This document shows, piece by piece, positions 20,511-31,959 of a DNA stretch of 64,000 nt. How positions within the stretch are numbered: position 1 is the stretch's first letter; each line of letters begins with the position of its first letter. The position numbers and the translations under genes were made by a program. This DNA comes from Epiperipatus broadwayi (lineage: Eukaryota; Onychophora; Udeonychophora; Euonychophora; Peripatidae): assembly GCA_028023455.1 (NCBI GenBank), contig JAQFVV010007232.1, forward strand, positions 61,780-125,779, written 5' to 3'. Under the pieces are notes generated by a model. It made no database searches and was not told the origin of the DNA. It was given only the letters and a program-made list of their open reading frames with translations.

Positions 20511-22003
20511 TTAGAAAATAAAAGATTTATCTATTGATTAATTTTATATTTAGTATATATATATATTTGCTGACATAAAAACATATATATATATGGATCT
20601 TATCTAAATAAAGCATTATATATATGCACACACACATGCATGCACATAAAAATAAAACCTACATGTAAATAGAAACTATGTCGTAATAAGGCAAAGATCG
20701 CATAATGAAATAAAATATCTATGATTTTTTAAAAAAGGAATATGGTATAATAAAAATTTATGATTAAATTACTGCACAGAATATTACTTATTTTGATCAC
20801 TAATGAGTTTCTTAATTGTATTTTCGATCTTTTTCATAATTTGCTTTGTAAAAAACAGTCTGAATGCATCTATAATAATCATTAAGGCAAACCAGTTACA
20901 TATTAGGATTATAATTACATTTTGAAATTTTGTAAAATATAAAATTAATCTGTTAGCAAAATATTATTGAACTTCTTTTTACAAAAAAATTAATAAAACG
21001 TAAAAATGACTTGAGTTTGAATATAAATAAGCAAATAGAAAGCATAGAAAGATATATAATTAAGACATAAACAGTTATTTAAATGCATAAATAAGATATA
21101 ACGGATAGAATGGAACTACAACATGACAAATGCATAAAAATGCATTGGTTGATTTATGTATAATAATAGTTAGAAATATATCAAATGAATATTAAATAGA
21201 TAATAAAAATATAAATGTCTGACAAATTAATTTTGTGCAGTTGAATGATTAAATTACTATATATGTAATTGGTATTTAAAATAAATTTATTATATTAAAA
21301 AATACTTAATTTTGGAGGAGGGGGGTAATTAAAGGTGAGTGAGCTGCAATGTTGAGAAGGAATGTAGTATTATGGAGTCCAGAAAATATATTATATTATA
21401 GACTATAGGATAGTGAGTCAAAGAAAATAGTTTATTAAGAATTTATCATATTATGAAAAACTCTGGAAAAGCAGTAGAAACCAGAAATAGAAGTTGTAAA
21501 ACAAATAAAAATTAATTTTAAAAAAGCCAACAAGATAAATAAACTTGGAGATAATGCTAAGAATCACTAAAGGGAAGGCAAAGAATTGAATGGATTGAAA
21601 ACAGCAATATATAAATAAAATTAAATGATAAATTAAATAAATAATGCTAAGTTTTGAAGAGGTAGTGACTGGAGAAGAAAAAGGATTGTGATTAATGGTA
21701 AGCAACCATAAAGTTTTATTAGAAAAAAAGTATGCATAAAGATGAATGAATTAATCAGAAGCTAAAGATTAACAGAGTTAAGATCAATAAGATAGTTGCA
21801 TGGAATAAATTTAAAAAAAAAAACCTTATCAAGTCTACACATGATTATGTGTAAAATTACACACAAATAAACTAGAGATAATAAACAAAAATAGTAAGAC
21901 AATAAATAAATAAATGTATTATGCATTAATGAGATTTCTCATGTATTTTTTTCCAATTAGAACTCAGCTAAGATATAACCAAGAAAGCAATCAATTAAAA
22001 ATT
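20511..22003. other. AT-rich spacer with a purine-biased strand
   Basis: From about 21290 to 21800 the + strand is strongly purine-biased (AG-rich, few C), including GGAGGAGGGGGG at 21315-21326; the minus-strand frame there (21451-21705) is a composition artefact. Short (AT)n at 20550-20590. No gene seen. Confidence 0.5.
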
Positions 22004-22119
22004 GTCAAGCATTGTTGGCCCAGAGGTCAGCACAACTGCCTCGCAAGCAAGCAGTTGGATGCAGACAGTTGTTGTAGGTTCACTTGCCAGCTAATGCTAT
22101 GACATATGGAAAAAAAAAA
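22004..22119 (+). mobile_element. SINE-A, copy 3, with internal duplication
   Basis: TCAAGCATTGTTGGCCCAGAGGTCAGC (A-box region) through TGTAGGTTCACTTGCCAG (B-box region), then CTATGACATATGGAAAAAAAAA. The middle is ~14 bp longer than in copy 2, with GCAAGCAAGCAG and GCAGACAGTTG extra. The minus-strand copy at 38495 shares the CATATG tail variant and the GCAGAC block, so copies 3 and 4 form a subfamily. Confidence 0.75.
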
Positions 22120-22200
22120 TTGGTTAAGAAAACTGAATCACTTCATTCTGAACAGTATTTATATGAGGGTGACTTTTATTACAAATACCATAGCTTATGC

Positions 22201-22202
<2 letters not shown>

Positions 22203-22246
<44 letters not shown>
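22203..22246. repeat. (AT)n microsatellite
   Basis: About 22 perfect AT units. The tyrosine/isoleucine-repeat frame over it is an artefact. Confidence 0.9.
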
Positions 22247-22251
<5 letters not shown>

Positions 22252-23950
22252 TGTAAATATATATTTGACATGTATAAATATAATAAATGTTAAGAGAACA
22301 TTGAATGGAAAGAGATACATTTATTTGTTTCCTAAATTACAACATTACTACTGTAAATACCATATAGTAGTGGAAATATAACAATATTGTTATTTTTTAT
22401 TTTTTTATATTTTACAATATTAGTAATAAATATTTGTATATATATGTATTTATAACCATGTCTATATTATATATAAAATCCATGTGAATGTTTGTCCATA
22501 AGACTGTGACATGCTTGCAGTGAATGCATATTTTTCCATAAGATTGTCATGTGTCAAATTTTCAACCAATTAAAAAACCTATTACATAAAGAATATTTTA
22601 TGCAAAGGAAGTAATTCCACCATTAATAATTGTCTGGAACACTGTAAAATTCACATATCAAATATAACAGGTATATTTAAAAATTTTAATTTTAATTTAG
22701 AGGCTTAATTTGATTTCGAGCACTTTATTCAAAGCAAGTAATTCTGCAAAGCAAAAAATAAAATGTTAAAGCAGCCATAAATGATGGCCTTTCAGGATGG
22801 CTACATTTGTCACATTTATTTATATAATATTAATTTTTTTTTTACAATCATTTAAACAAAATTTTTATAGTCTGTAGCTCTGTCAAATTCACATATCAAA
22901 ATGATGACTGTTCAAAAGATTGGGATATCTTATATATAATATATACTAATTATAATGCACATATCTTTATACACGCACCCTAAATGTATAGATTATTATA
23001 GTATCTATAATCATGTATATGCATTATATAATTTTTTATTCACATTTAAATGATTAATGTTTCTGAAAATGTATACATATTTTGTAAGTATTCATACTTT
23101 TTTTTTCATTATATTCCACAGATTTTTATTGTATTAGAATTTTTAATGTAATGTAAAGTTTAATATTTTTGATACTTTATTTTGTGGCCATATGTTAAAC
23201 AATAAACATGTAGTGTTGAATTTTTTTTCTTCTAATTGCTTTTCTATATGATATCATAATAAACCATATCAATATTGCCACTATTAATTGTACTAACTTT
23301 ATCCCTTCTATTCTTTATTTCACCTTTTATCTAAAATTATATGTTACTGTTTTAAGTTTTATTTTACTATCTGGACATTCATTATTTATGTCTTTTTTAC
23401 ATGATTTTCATTTATGATTAATATTTCATAAAGCATTAGAGAATATGAAATATATTTCAAAGGGATAAGGAAACATTGTAAAAATTTTTGAAAGATGGCA
23501 AAATTACATTTACCAATTTGTAATAAGTACACAATTAATGATGATAATGAAATAGTTTCATCTACATAATAACCATGTTTTAATTTGTGCAATATGAATA
23601 ATTTAATCTGTGAAATATAATTTTATTTTTGAAAATAATAAACATTATGTTAAACACTAGCTGTAATATAAAACCAAAAAATATGAACAGAGCCAATCTT
23701 TACAAATATAAATACTTTATAGTACTACAACTATACAAATGTATTCTTACGAGATGTAAATATGTTTTTTGTTTAATAGGCAAAGATTATGTTTAACAAA
23801 AAATTCATATGCTTAGTATGCTTTCAACTATTATATAATAATAATCATAGCAATATTAATATTGCTGTGAGTAAAAAATATTGTAATAGAGTGCTATTTA
23901 AATACTCAACACAAAAATGTAAATGAAATAATTTACATAATCCACTTCTT
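22247..23950. other. AT-rich spacer, nothing recognised
   Basis: Repeated small motifs such as CCATAAGA..GTGACATG and CCATAAGA..GTCATGTG (22497-22555) form a weak local duplication. No frames or known repeats. Confidence 0.45.
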
Positions 23951-23959
23951 TGACAAGGG

Positions 23960-24487
23960 GATACAGGACTTTTTTTATTTATTAATAGCATGCACATTAT
24001 TGGTTATGTGCCATGCTTCTTTAACTTTACATTTTTTATCATTTCTCTCAGAACACATTATACTCACACACACTGGTTTAAAGACATGACTATGTTCAGC
24101 CTTGTGCTCTACAAATATAAACTTGTCCTTGGTGTTGATTTTGGTTTTATTAAACAAATATCTGTGCTGAACTACTCTGGTTGTGATGTTTGCACACGAT
24201 TCCTCGAAATGCAAAGAGAGTCGTTGCAACAAATCTTATAATCAACTTGGGAGTATGCTCCAGGGGCAGCCTATCTTTGGTGTTGTTTATCAAACGATTT
24301 AGAGTAGATGGGGTCTAATCACTGATGCTATATGTTTCAAAGCAAATTTTCATTAAGCTTTGAGATACTCTGGATATGTATGGCAGTGATATCCAAGATT
24401 TTGCCACTGTTTGTGTGGGTATAGTTTTGATTTTGGAGTAAAATGTATTCTACTAAATTAACAAACAAATAAAGCAAAAAAAAAAAT
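23960..24487 (+). pseudogene. GC-richer island ending in AATAAA + poly(A); possible retropseudogene
   Basis: About 480 bp is clearly less AT-rich than its surroundings. It ends AAATAAAGC followed by 11 A (about 24467-24485), the look of a polyadenylated + strand transcript that was reinserted. The + strand has an 83-codon frame (23990-24241) and the minus strand an 85-codon frame over nearly the same bases; neither shows a domain I recognise. The origin may be an mRNA 3' end, a non-coding transcript or a SINE/LINE I do not know. Function not assigned. Confidence 0.4.
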
Positions 24488-27186
24488 AACAAATATCATA
24501 TGTTAAATAAAACATAACCAATGCTGGGGAAAAACACAAGTTCAGCCACTATTAGTACAGTATAACAATTATATTGTTTTATATAAATTATTGTTTAATT
24601 GTAAATTATAATTATGTGTAACTAATTATTATCATGTCCTCTAAAGTCTAAACTCACTGAATTATCAAATAGATTTGAATAAAAAGTTGTACAGATAAAA
24701 TTAAAAATGTAGAAATATTGAAAATAATAAATGAAAAAAAAAAATTGGAGGAAAAAATGAATAGTATTTTTCAGAGATAAAAAGTTATAAAAAATAATCT
24801 ATTGAAAAAACAATATAAAGTAAAAGAAAAAAAAAATCATAGATCTTTTATAAATAAAATACTTAAAAGAGTATTTAAAAAAATAATGTCAAAAAAATCA
24901 CATTTAAAAAATATGATTAGTGGTTATGTGTTGAATATATCAAATAGCAGATAATTGATAAGAATTGTATTATATAGGTAATCTATTTTTTAGGATTAGT
25001 GGGATGAGGCATATCAAGAATTTTAATACTTCACTAAACAAAAATTATGAATTATAAATATGTATATTTTACTAATGGATTTTTATATGTTGTTATGATT
25101 ATTTAGCCATTTACAGAGAAAAAAACAATTTATTCTTTGATTGTTACTTTACCAGAATTATGTATGTGCCAACATGTTTATTCAAAAATTGCAGAACAAG
25201 AGAAATTTGTATTAGGTTGACTTATACCATTTTATTTTATATCACTCCATAAGAAATATGGGCCAAATACTTTGAGCTCTTATAGTTTTGTCTAAAAATG
25301 TTTATTATCTGTGGAACAGTTGAGGATGTTATGAATTCTCCTGGATTTATTTTTTATCTTGATAATATCATAAAATAAATGGTATAGGCAATTTATTATA
25401 AAAGTGCTTACTAAGTAGCTCAGCTGTATACATTGGATCATGTTTGTGAATATATTCTTTGTGTCACACTATTTTTCATAAATTTGATTCCCCATTGACG
25501 TTGTGCAATATAATGCAAGGTTATAGTAATCAAAATGAACATATTGTTCTAATATTATATAAATATTAATTTGTTTTTTTGAATTTATTTTTATAAATTT
25601 AAATTGAACTAAATTTTTAAGTAATAATTAGATATAAATAAATTTGAATATATGTCAGCTTCAATCAGTAATATATTTCTTACTATAACTGTAATATTAA
25701 GTGAAAAAATTGACAAATTGCTCTGCAATTTACATGCATATTAGGAATAATTTTCTTCTTCAAATATCTTGAAGCACTTTCAACAATCAATGAAATATAA
25801 TTGCTGCAAGCTTATGTTAATACTGTAATGGCAACTAGTTTGGTGACAGAGCATAAATATTTAATTTCTACACTTGCTTTGCATAAATTAGCATATTTCA
25901 ATGCAGCTATAGTGCTAATCAAGACAAAATCAGAGATTCAAATTATTGCAAATTTTTATTTAAAAAATCAACATCAAAATATATTATCCATGATGATTAA
26001 AGTGAGAGCATACAAATTTTTAATTATTTTTTAATTATTTGTCTTGTTTATTTTCTCAGTGGTTTATAATTTAGAAATTATCGAGTTTCCTTGTACATAT
26101 TTCAGCACAAAAATATTATTTCATCATGATTAGATTTAGAACTTCTTTTGATTTATTCTTTGTTGATATTTTTTTTTTTTTTTGGAGTTATAAGCTGTTA
26201 TCATATGAATGAATATAAAATTTAGTTTAAATGCACAGATTTTTAAACAAATTTTAAAAAGGTAGTCTTGTAAATTTATAATGTTAAATTATAACAATCA
26301 CTACTTTTATTAAAGAATTTTAATAATTCTCAGAAGGAAAATTATAAATAAATTTATTTGCACACATGGATTTAAAAAATTAAGTTTGTGCGTGCCATAA
26401 AAAATTAATATAAGCTTCAGATCTTTAAAAATAATGTAAATTTCTATGTCAAATATATGAAATTTAATATATTATATTTATAATGTGATTGTTGAAGTTT
26501 ATTTTGTCACTTACATTAGCATCTAAACTGTGTTACATTGTGAAGTGATAATGCTAACATCAGAATGAAATTTTTGTTGGCAAAAAAAGAAAAAAAAACA
26601 CAGAAGGTCACGTGTCATTAAGCACTGAAGGTGATAGAGTTGAATTATTATGATCCAAGAACTAAACCATGTGAAAATTCAGTGTGCATATTTATATATT
26701 AACTCTAATATATTAAAAAAATAATGGGAGAGGGAAAAGTATACATAATGAATTAGACATTAAAGCACATAAACACACATCCACAAAATGATATAAATAA
26801 ATATGTTTTAAAGTAGAATGTCTGTTTTTGAAATTTCATTAAATATTAATGGACATTTATTTTTCAAAGAAATTTATCCTATCTATTGTAATTATCATTA
26901 AATAAATACAATAACTTTAAACAACTTGGAAGTTATGAGAATTAAAAGTTTTTTCTAAAAATGCGATGCTTTTTTTTTTTTTAAGTATAAAGATAGACAT
27001 CTGCTTTTAAGTACTATTTTGTTCTTTTTTAAATAAATAAATAAAACCTAAATAGATTATTCAGCAACAAATATTGCTATATTTTATTACAGCTTTTTCT
27101 TTCAGAAATGTTTTGTTATTGTCTTCAGTGTAAATTTTATTATCATACATTATAAGTGTGCATATTCATAAATGAAAGAAATATTA
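24488..27186. other. AT-rich spacer, nothing recognised
   Basis: Homopolymer-rich DNA. The 77-codon + frame at 25801-26034 has ordinary-looking composition but no recognisable motif. No RNA genes or shared repeats. Confidence 0.45.
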
Positions 27187-27260
27187 TAATCCACAATAGC
27201 TTTCGTGAAGAACTGTATAGAATATTCCATGCGGCTCTTCCCTGAAACTATTATGGATTA
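27187..27260. mobile_element. 74-bp near-perfect palindrome (mini fold-back)
   Basis: TAATCCACAATAGCTTTC at 27187 faces GAAACTATTATGGATTA ending at 27260; the symmetry axis lies in GAATATTC (27220-27227). Few mismatches along ~37-bp arms, with no loop. This is typical of tiny MITEs; the inner CATGCGGCTCTTC is unusually GC-rich for the region. Confidence 0.75.
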
Positions 27261-27519
27261 CAATGTATATATGATGGTCTGTTATTAACATTCTTATATA
27301 TTACATTGAAAAGAATAAGGGAAATTTTCACCTATAGAAGCTTTTTTTAATAATCAGATTAATATATTTGTTGTTGAATACCCTATTTAAATGTGACTTA
27401 TTTATTTATGCACAAAAAAGAAACACAACATAATGAATGTATATTTATTTACATTTTACAATAATTTTTAAATATATAGGGTATATGAGCACAGACTTTC
27501 ACACGACCTACCACTCTCC

Positions 27520-27670
27520 ATACTATCTCATAACACTGATACACTTGAACACATATTTTGAAAAGATAAATAATCACCAATATACGTATTTCATGCTGAA
27601 CTAGCAATCATCAGTTGGTCCAGATTACCATCTCTACACATATATGCTATAAGTGCTCAGATATATATTA
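27520..27670 (+). mobile_element. FB2 fold-back fragment, one diverged arm
   Basis: ATTTCATGCTGAACTAGCAATCATCAGTTGGTCCAGA (quoted in part: TTTCATGCTGAACTAGCA) and preceding AAAAGATAAATAATCACC correspond to the left arm of FB2 at 6165-6240 and 46485-46555. The opposite arm is not found. Confidence 0.55.
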
Positions 27671-28394
27671 AGATAGCCAAATCTCATACTTTAATGGACA
27701 TGTTTCAATCTACTCCAACTCTTCAACCATCTATCCAATTGAAAATCTGATGATTGAATGCACAAAGGCCACCCATGTTGACCTAAGGTCAATCTGACCC
27801 CTCATGTACAGAACATAATCCATTTAATACATATACAAGGAATGGGCAGACATTTCTACTATGTAGCAACTGAAACAATTTTTAAAATAAGATTTCAATT
27901 GAAAGTAACTCTTTTTATCTGATAAAAAATAAAGCTTTAATGAATTTCTTTTTAAATAAAGTTTTACATTTCCTGTTTATGAAAGATCTTTTTTGAGTCT
28001 ACAGTTAAGTATTAAAGAGTGTTTTATTTTGGATAATTTGTAACAATGAATTATCATTTATCATAGTTATGCCATAATATATATATATATGTAATGAAAA
28101 TCGTGTGAGGAATGTAATAAAATAGTAGTTACTCAGCTATTAGAAACCTTTTCCAATGTAGAATTTAAAATTTATTAACCTATATAAAAGTTGTAAAATG
28201 ATTTTAAGTGTTATCTTTTCTGTTTAATGATAAGAATTATTCCTCCCAAGAGAGTTGATTACTTATTTATATATATATAAATTCTGCTTCAATTTGCTTG
28301 TCATTTAATTTTTCTAATACATAAAATGTTTTATTATTGTAATTTGAAACTAAAGTTATTTGTGTTAAAAGTTAATGTAGCGTTAAATAATAAC
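27671..28394. other. Spacer, nothing recognised
   Basis: The first ~170 bp have more G+C than usual and contain TTGACCTAAGGTCAA near 27778. The rest is AT-rich with a short (AT)n near 28078. No gene seen. Confidence 0.45.
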
Positions 28395-28488
28395 AATTGA
28401 ATGGTTTATTGGTCAAGAATTCATAAGAAATTTAAGTTTCAAATGTGACTGAACTAAGTTGTGATCCACTAACTTAGAGTTTTGGATG
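28395..28488 (-). mobile_element. SINE-B fragment, minus strand
   Basis: AATGGTTTATTGGTCAAGA with TTCATAAGAAATTTAAG matches the 3' portions at 1458 and 4134. It directly abuts a LINE-A 3' end on the same strand (28489-28640), so in minus-strand order the LINE tail is followed at once by SINE-B sequence. Confidence 0.5.
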
Positions 28489-28640
28489 CGATGCGGCTTC
28501 TCCTTTTTCGAAGTCAGAAGTCTCTCAACCACTATGCCCAGAGAAACCCGTTCGCTACCTTTCTTTCCCTTTCCATTCCCCACACTAAGTTTTTCCCATA
28601 TTCTTCTCAGAGTCTGCCGCTTTCCCGCTGAACTAAACAA
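28489..28640 (-). mobile_element. LINE-A 3' end, minus strand
   Basis: On the minus strand: ATATGGGAAAAACTTAGTG, GTAGCGAACGGGTTTCTCTG, GGGCATAGTGGTTGAGAG, and a GCATCGCATC tail, matching the 3' UTR of 19684-20510. This copy has several CpG-containing positions (GCGGGAAAGCGG, AGCGAACGG) that are TpG or CpA elsewhere, so it may be closest to the ancestral sequence. The 75-codon frame over it is not a gene by itself. Confidence 0.8.
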
Positions 28641-28979
28641 GACAAATAATTAACTAGTTAAATTAAAGTTAACATCTTAAATTTTTTTTAAAAAAACTAT
28701 TTTTTGTTTTAAAAAATGTAGAGTCTCAAGCAAACATATTTGACAATAGCAGTGTGCATTTCTGAAACATTAGTTTAAAATCTAGTGTCTCAAACATCAA
28801 ATGTTGAAAGTGCAATGTCAATTCTTAAGTATATATTATTTTCCATTATCAAATATGCTAATATATGTATCATAAATTAAATTAGTAATGAAGTTAACAG
28901 AAAATTAAATCAAAATTAATAATTACTAAATTAAAAAGAAAAATTAAAGTCAATATAAAATGTTTTGTAATTAACATCA
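28641..28979. other. AT-rich spacer, nothing recognised
   Basis: No frames or shared repeats seen. Confidence 0.45.
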
Positions 28980-29165
28980 TCATCACAAACACCATAATAA
29001 TAATAAGAACAACAGCAAGAAGAAGAAGAAGAGGAGGAGGAGGAGGAAAAAAATCACTAATTAAGTCATTTGCTTCAATCCTGCCACATATAGGATTTTA
29101 AAGACGACTTAAATTTAATGGCAAATTTCATTATTTTATAATGTGGCCTAAATTTAAGTCAATAT
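28980..29165 (+). mobile_element. SINE-C copy 1
   Basis: The order is: trinucleotide tract (AAT, AAC, AAG, GAG types), ATCACTAATTAAGTCATTTGC, TTCAATCCTGCCACATATAGG, then TTTCATTATTTTATAATGTGG and CCTAAATTTAAG. The second copy at 29737-29925 has the same parts in the same order and a fuller tRNA-like middle, missing here. This copy lacks ~35 bp between the two boxes. Confidence 0.6.
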
Positions 29166-29179
29166 AAAATGCTTATAAT

Positions 29180-29736
<557 letters not shown>

Positions 29737-29925
29737 GCCACAAGAAGAAGAGGATGAGGAGGAAGATCACTAGATAAGCCATTTGCCTCATAATCTTCTG
29801 GATTATGACTACACAGGCTTCAATCCTACCACATATAGGAATTTAAACACTAGTCTTAAATTTTAATGAAATGGCACATTTCATTATTTTATAATGTGGC
29901 CTAAATTTAAGATGCTTGACTAAAT
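29737..29925 (+). mobile_element. SINE-C copy 2, tRNA-like, preceded by microsatellite
   Basis: After a GAAGAAGAGGATGAGGAGG tract comes an A-box-like TAGATAAGCCATTTGCCTC, a small hairpin (TAATC/GATTA around TTCTG) at the anticodon-arm position, and the B-box-like GGCTTCAATCCTACC. The body continues to TTTCATTATTTTATAATGTGG and CTAAATTTAAG. The spacing of A and B boxes fits a tRNA head. Copy 1 lies 0.7 kb upstream in the same orientation, each beside an (AAT)n array. Confidence 0.6.
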
Positions 29926-30474
29926 TGTGAAGATAAGTGGCAAACAATGATCAAGTTCCCATAGTTGTAATATTATGCTCCCATTCTGGATTGAGCAAAA
30001 AACATGCACACATTAAAAATAGGTTTTATTTTTTATGTAATTAATTTAATATAGTTATTGAAACAGGGCATTATCATATTGTGGTGTATATTTTTTATTA
30101 AAGAAAAAAACTAATGTACTCAAGAATAGAAAAGGATTATACATGCATAGATACTAAATTTACTAGCATCCACGCATCTTTAAACTCCCTAACAACAGAG
30201 ATGACTTTTTCTTTGTGAGAGAGGTGACAGTTATTTATACATACACACATATTTGCATTAATTAATGAATAAATTTCTAATTATTTTTTTAATAATACAA
30301 AAAGAAATAATATTAAATTTCTTTTTTTTTTAATTCAATAGTTCTGTAAAAGTCAATTATTTAAATAAAATGTTTTTTTTTTTTTGCCATTTATTTTCCC
30401 CCTCTTTCTTAAAATACAATAAAAGATAAAGCTTCAGAATTTACAATCATATGTAGATTAGAAATAAAAGCTTA
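29926..30474. other. AT-rich spacer, nothing recognised
   Basis: Poly(A)/poly(T) runs near 30320 and 30372; no gene seen. Confidence 0.45.
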
Positions 30475-30476
30475 TA

Positions 30477-31444
30477 CAGGAAGTTCTCTACTTTTGTATA
30501 ATTCGCTATTTCATATACATTTTGTACGTTTGATTTTTATTGATATATACGACAAAATGCACATACTGTCATGTAATGATTCTTCTCTTCTCATGGTCTA
30601 TTAGTCACTAGCCCCTCCCCACCTCTCCAATATTAATTATCTATTTTTGGTGTCACAGGTTCAGTCTTGAGCATGGACATCTTGAGTTAGTGCATGTGTT
30701 GATAAGTTGTGTGCTGTTAATTTATGTGTGTTATCACTTTATGTACATTTCTGTTTTGATTTATAAATATCTGTGCTTAAACACTATCCTAAGAAACGCT
30801 ATTAACAATGTATATGAGGATATACTTTACCCTTGAAAGTTTGCTAAGCTTCAAGAAGTATGCATTCATTAATAGATGTTCTTAGAAAAGTATTTAAGAG
30901 AAGATATTTATAAATTATAATAGTTTAAAAAAAGTTTGTTACATTTTTAAATTTCTGTTTTGGTGAAAAAATTCATCATTATCAATTCATAAACATGACT
31001 GAAAAATGAAAAAAGAACAACTGTGTTGATATGGACAAAAATAAATCAAAGTCTCACAACTTCTATATGATCAAGACAAAGATGGATATAATTAAACATT
31101 CTGAAAGCAGTGAATCTTTTGCTTCAATCGGTCATTATATAATTTAAGCTGATTGACATTTATGAAAGAATGTGATCACAATGGAAAGTGTGTATCTCAT
31201 GTAGGAAGAGCAAAAGAAAAAGACACAGTATGTTATAGAACTCTTTATCAAGAAAAGAAAAAGAAGAGTACAATTCAATTATCTCTTGACAAATTTACAA
31301 AGAAAATTACAGACACTAATCAATAAAAAATAAATATTTTAAAAATCCTTTTTGATGTTTTTTTTACATTGCTCTACTTTCATACATTTCAACTTTCATA
31401 CATATTTCAGGAACCAATTAGGTATGAGAGTAAAGGTTTGCCTA
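30477..31444 (+). mobile_element. Tigger-like (pogo) internal-deletion derivative with TIRs
   Basis: The left end CAGGAAGTTCTCTACTTTTG and right end (reverse complement) TAGGCAAACCTTTACTCTC form imperfect terminal inverted repeats of the Tigger type, flanked by TA at 30475-30476 and 31445-31446, the expected target duplication. Inside, a decayed frame near 31080-31150 reads MDIIKHSESSESFASIG, like the first helices of the Tigger/CENP-B helix-turn-helix ('EKLEIIKR-ESGE-xxxIA'). It passes directly to a serine/lysine-rich stretch (KSTIQLSLDKFTKK, near 31265-31306) resembling the protein's C-terminal tail. The catalytic middle is therefore deleted. Stops interrupt both parts. The full-middle relative lies 0.5 kb downstream. 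Confidence 0.7.
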
Positions 31445-31959
31445 TATTTAGTTAATAACAACAATAATTCTGAAAAAAAAAAAAAAAAAAACTTTTTATT
31501 TTTTTTTAGTGAAAAAAAATAGAAAATTTGTATAAATATGAAAATAACTTTTATTTAAAAACTTTTATTTTTGAAATTTTCTAAGCTATACTACATTAGT
31601 AAGAATACTAGTAATATTGAGAAGCCATGAATTATGCTTTATCAAACTACAAGACTTCAATTATATGATAATCAAAAATAAATGTACATAAATAAAAAAT
31701 TGTAAACAAATAAATAATAAAAACAATAAAATTTACAAATTTATTAATTTTTATGAATCTCATTATGGTTGGTAGCCATTTTTTCTGACTAAATATCATG
31801 TTCTCAAATTGATTTTGTGTAATCCCATTTTACACATGATTTACTGTAATTGTTTAGTTCTGGGCTGTAATTAAAACACTTTAACTGATTCCTTTTCTAG
31901 GATTTTTTTTTCAAAAGACATTCTGTATATCTTTAGTACCGTATTTTTTTGAAATCATG
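31445..31959. other. AT-rich spacer between the two Tigger copies
   Basis: Poly(A) and poly(T) runs at 31470-31510; no repeat ends recognised. Confidence 0.45.

Noticed and set aside
25801-26034. 77-codon + frame with ordinary-looking composition
   Set aside because: No motif, no splice context that I can support, and no shift in base composition; a chance frame is the simpler reading.
27774-27795. TTGACCTAAGGTCAA as a nuclear receptor response element (everted AGGTCA half-sites)
   Set aside because: A single short palindrome far from any gene; expected by chance at this scale.
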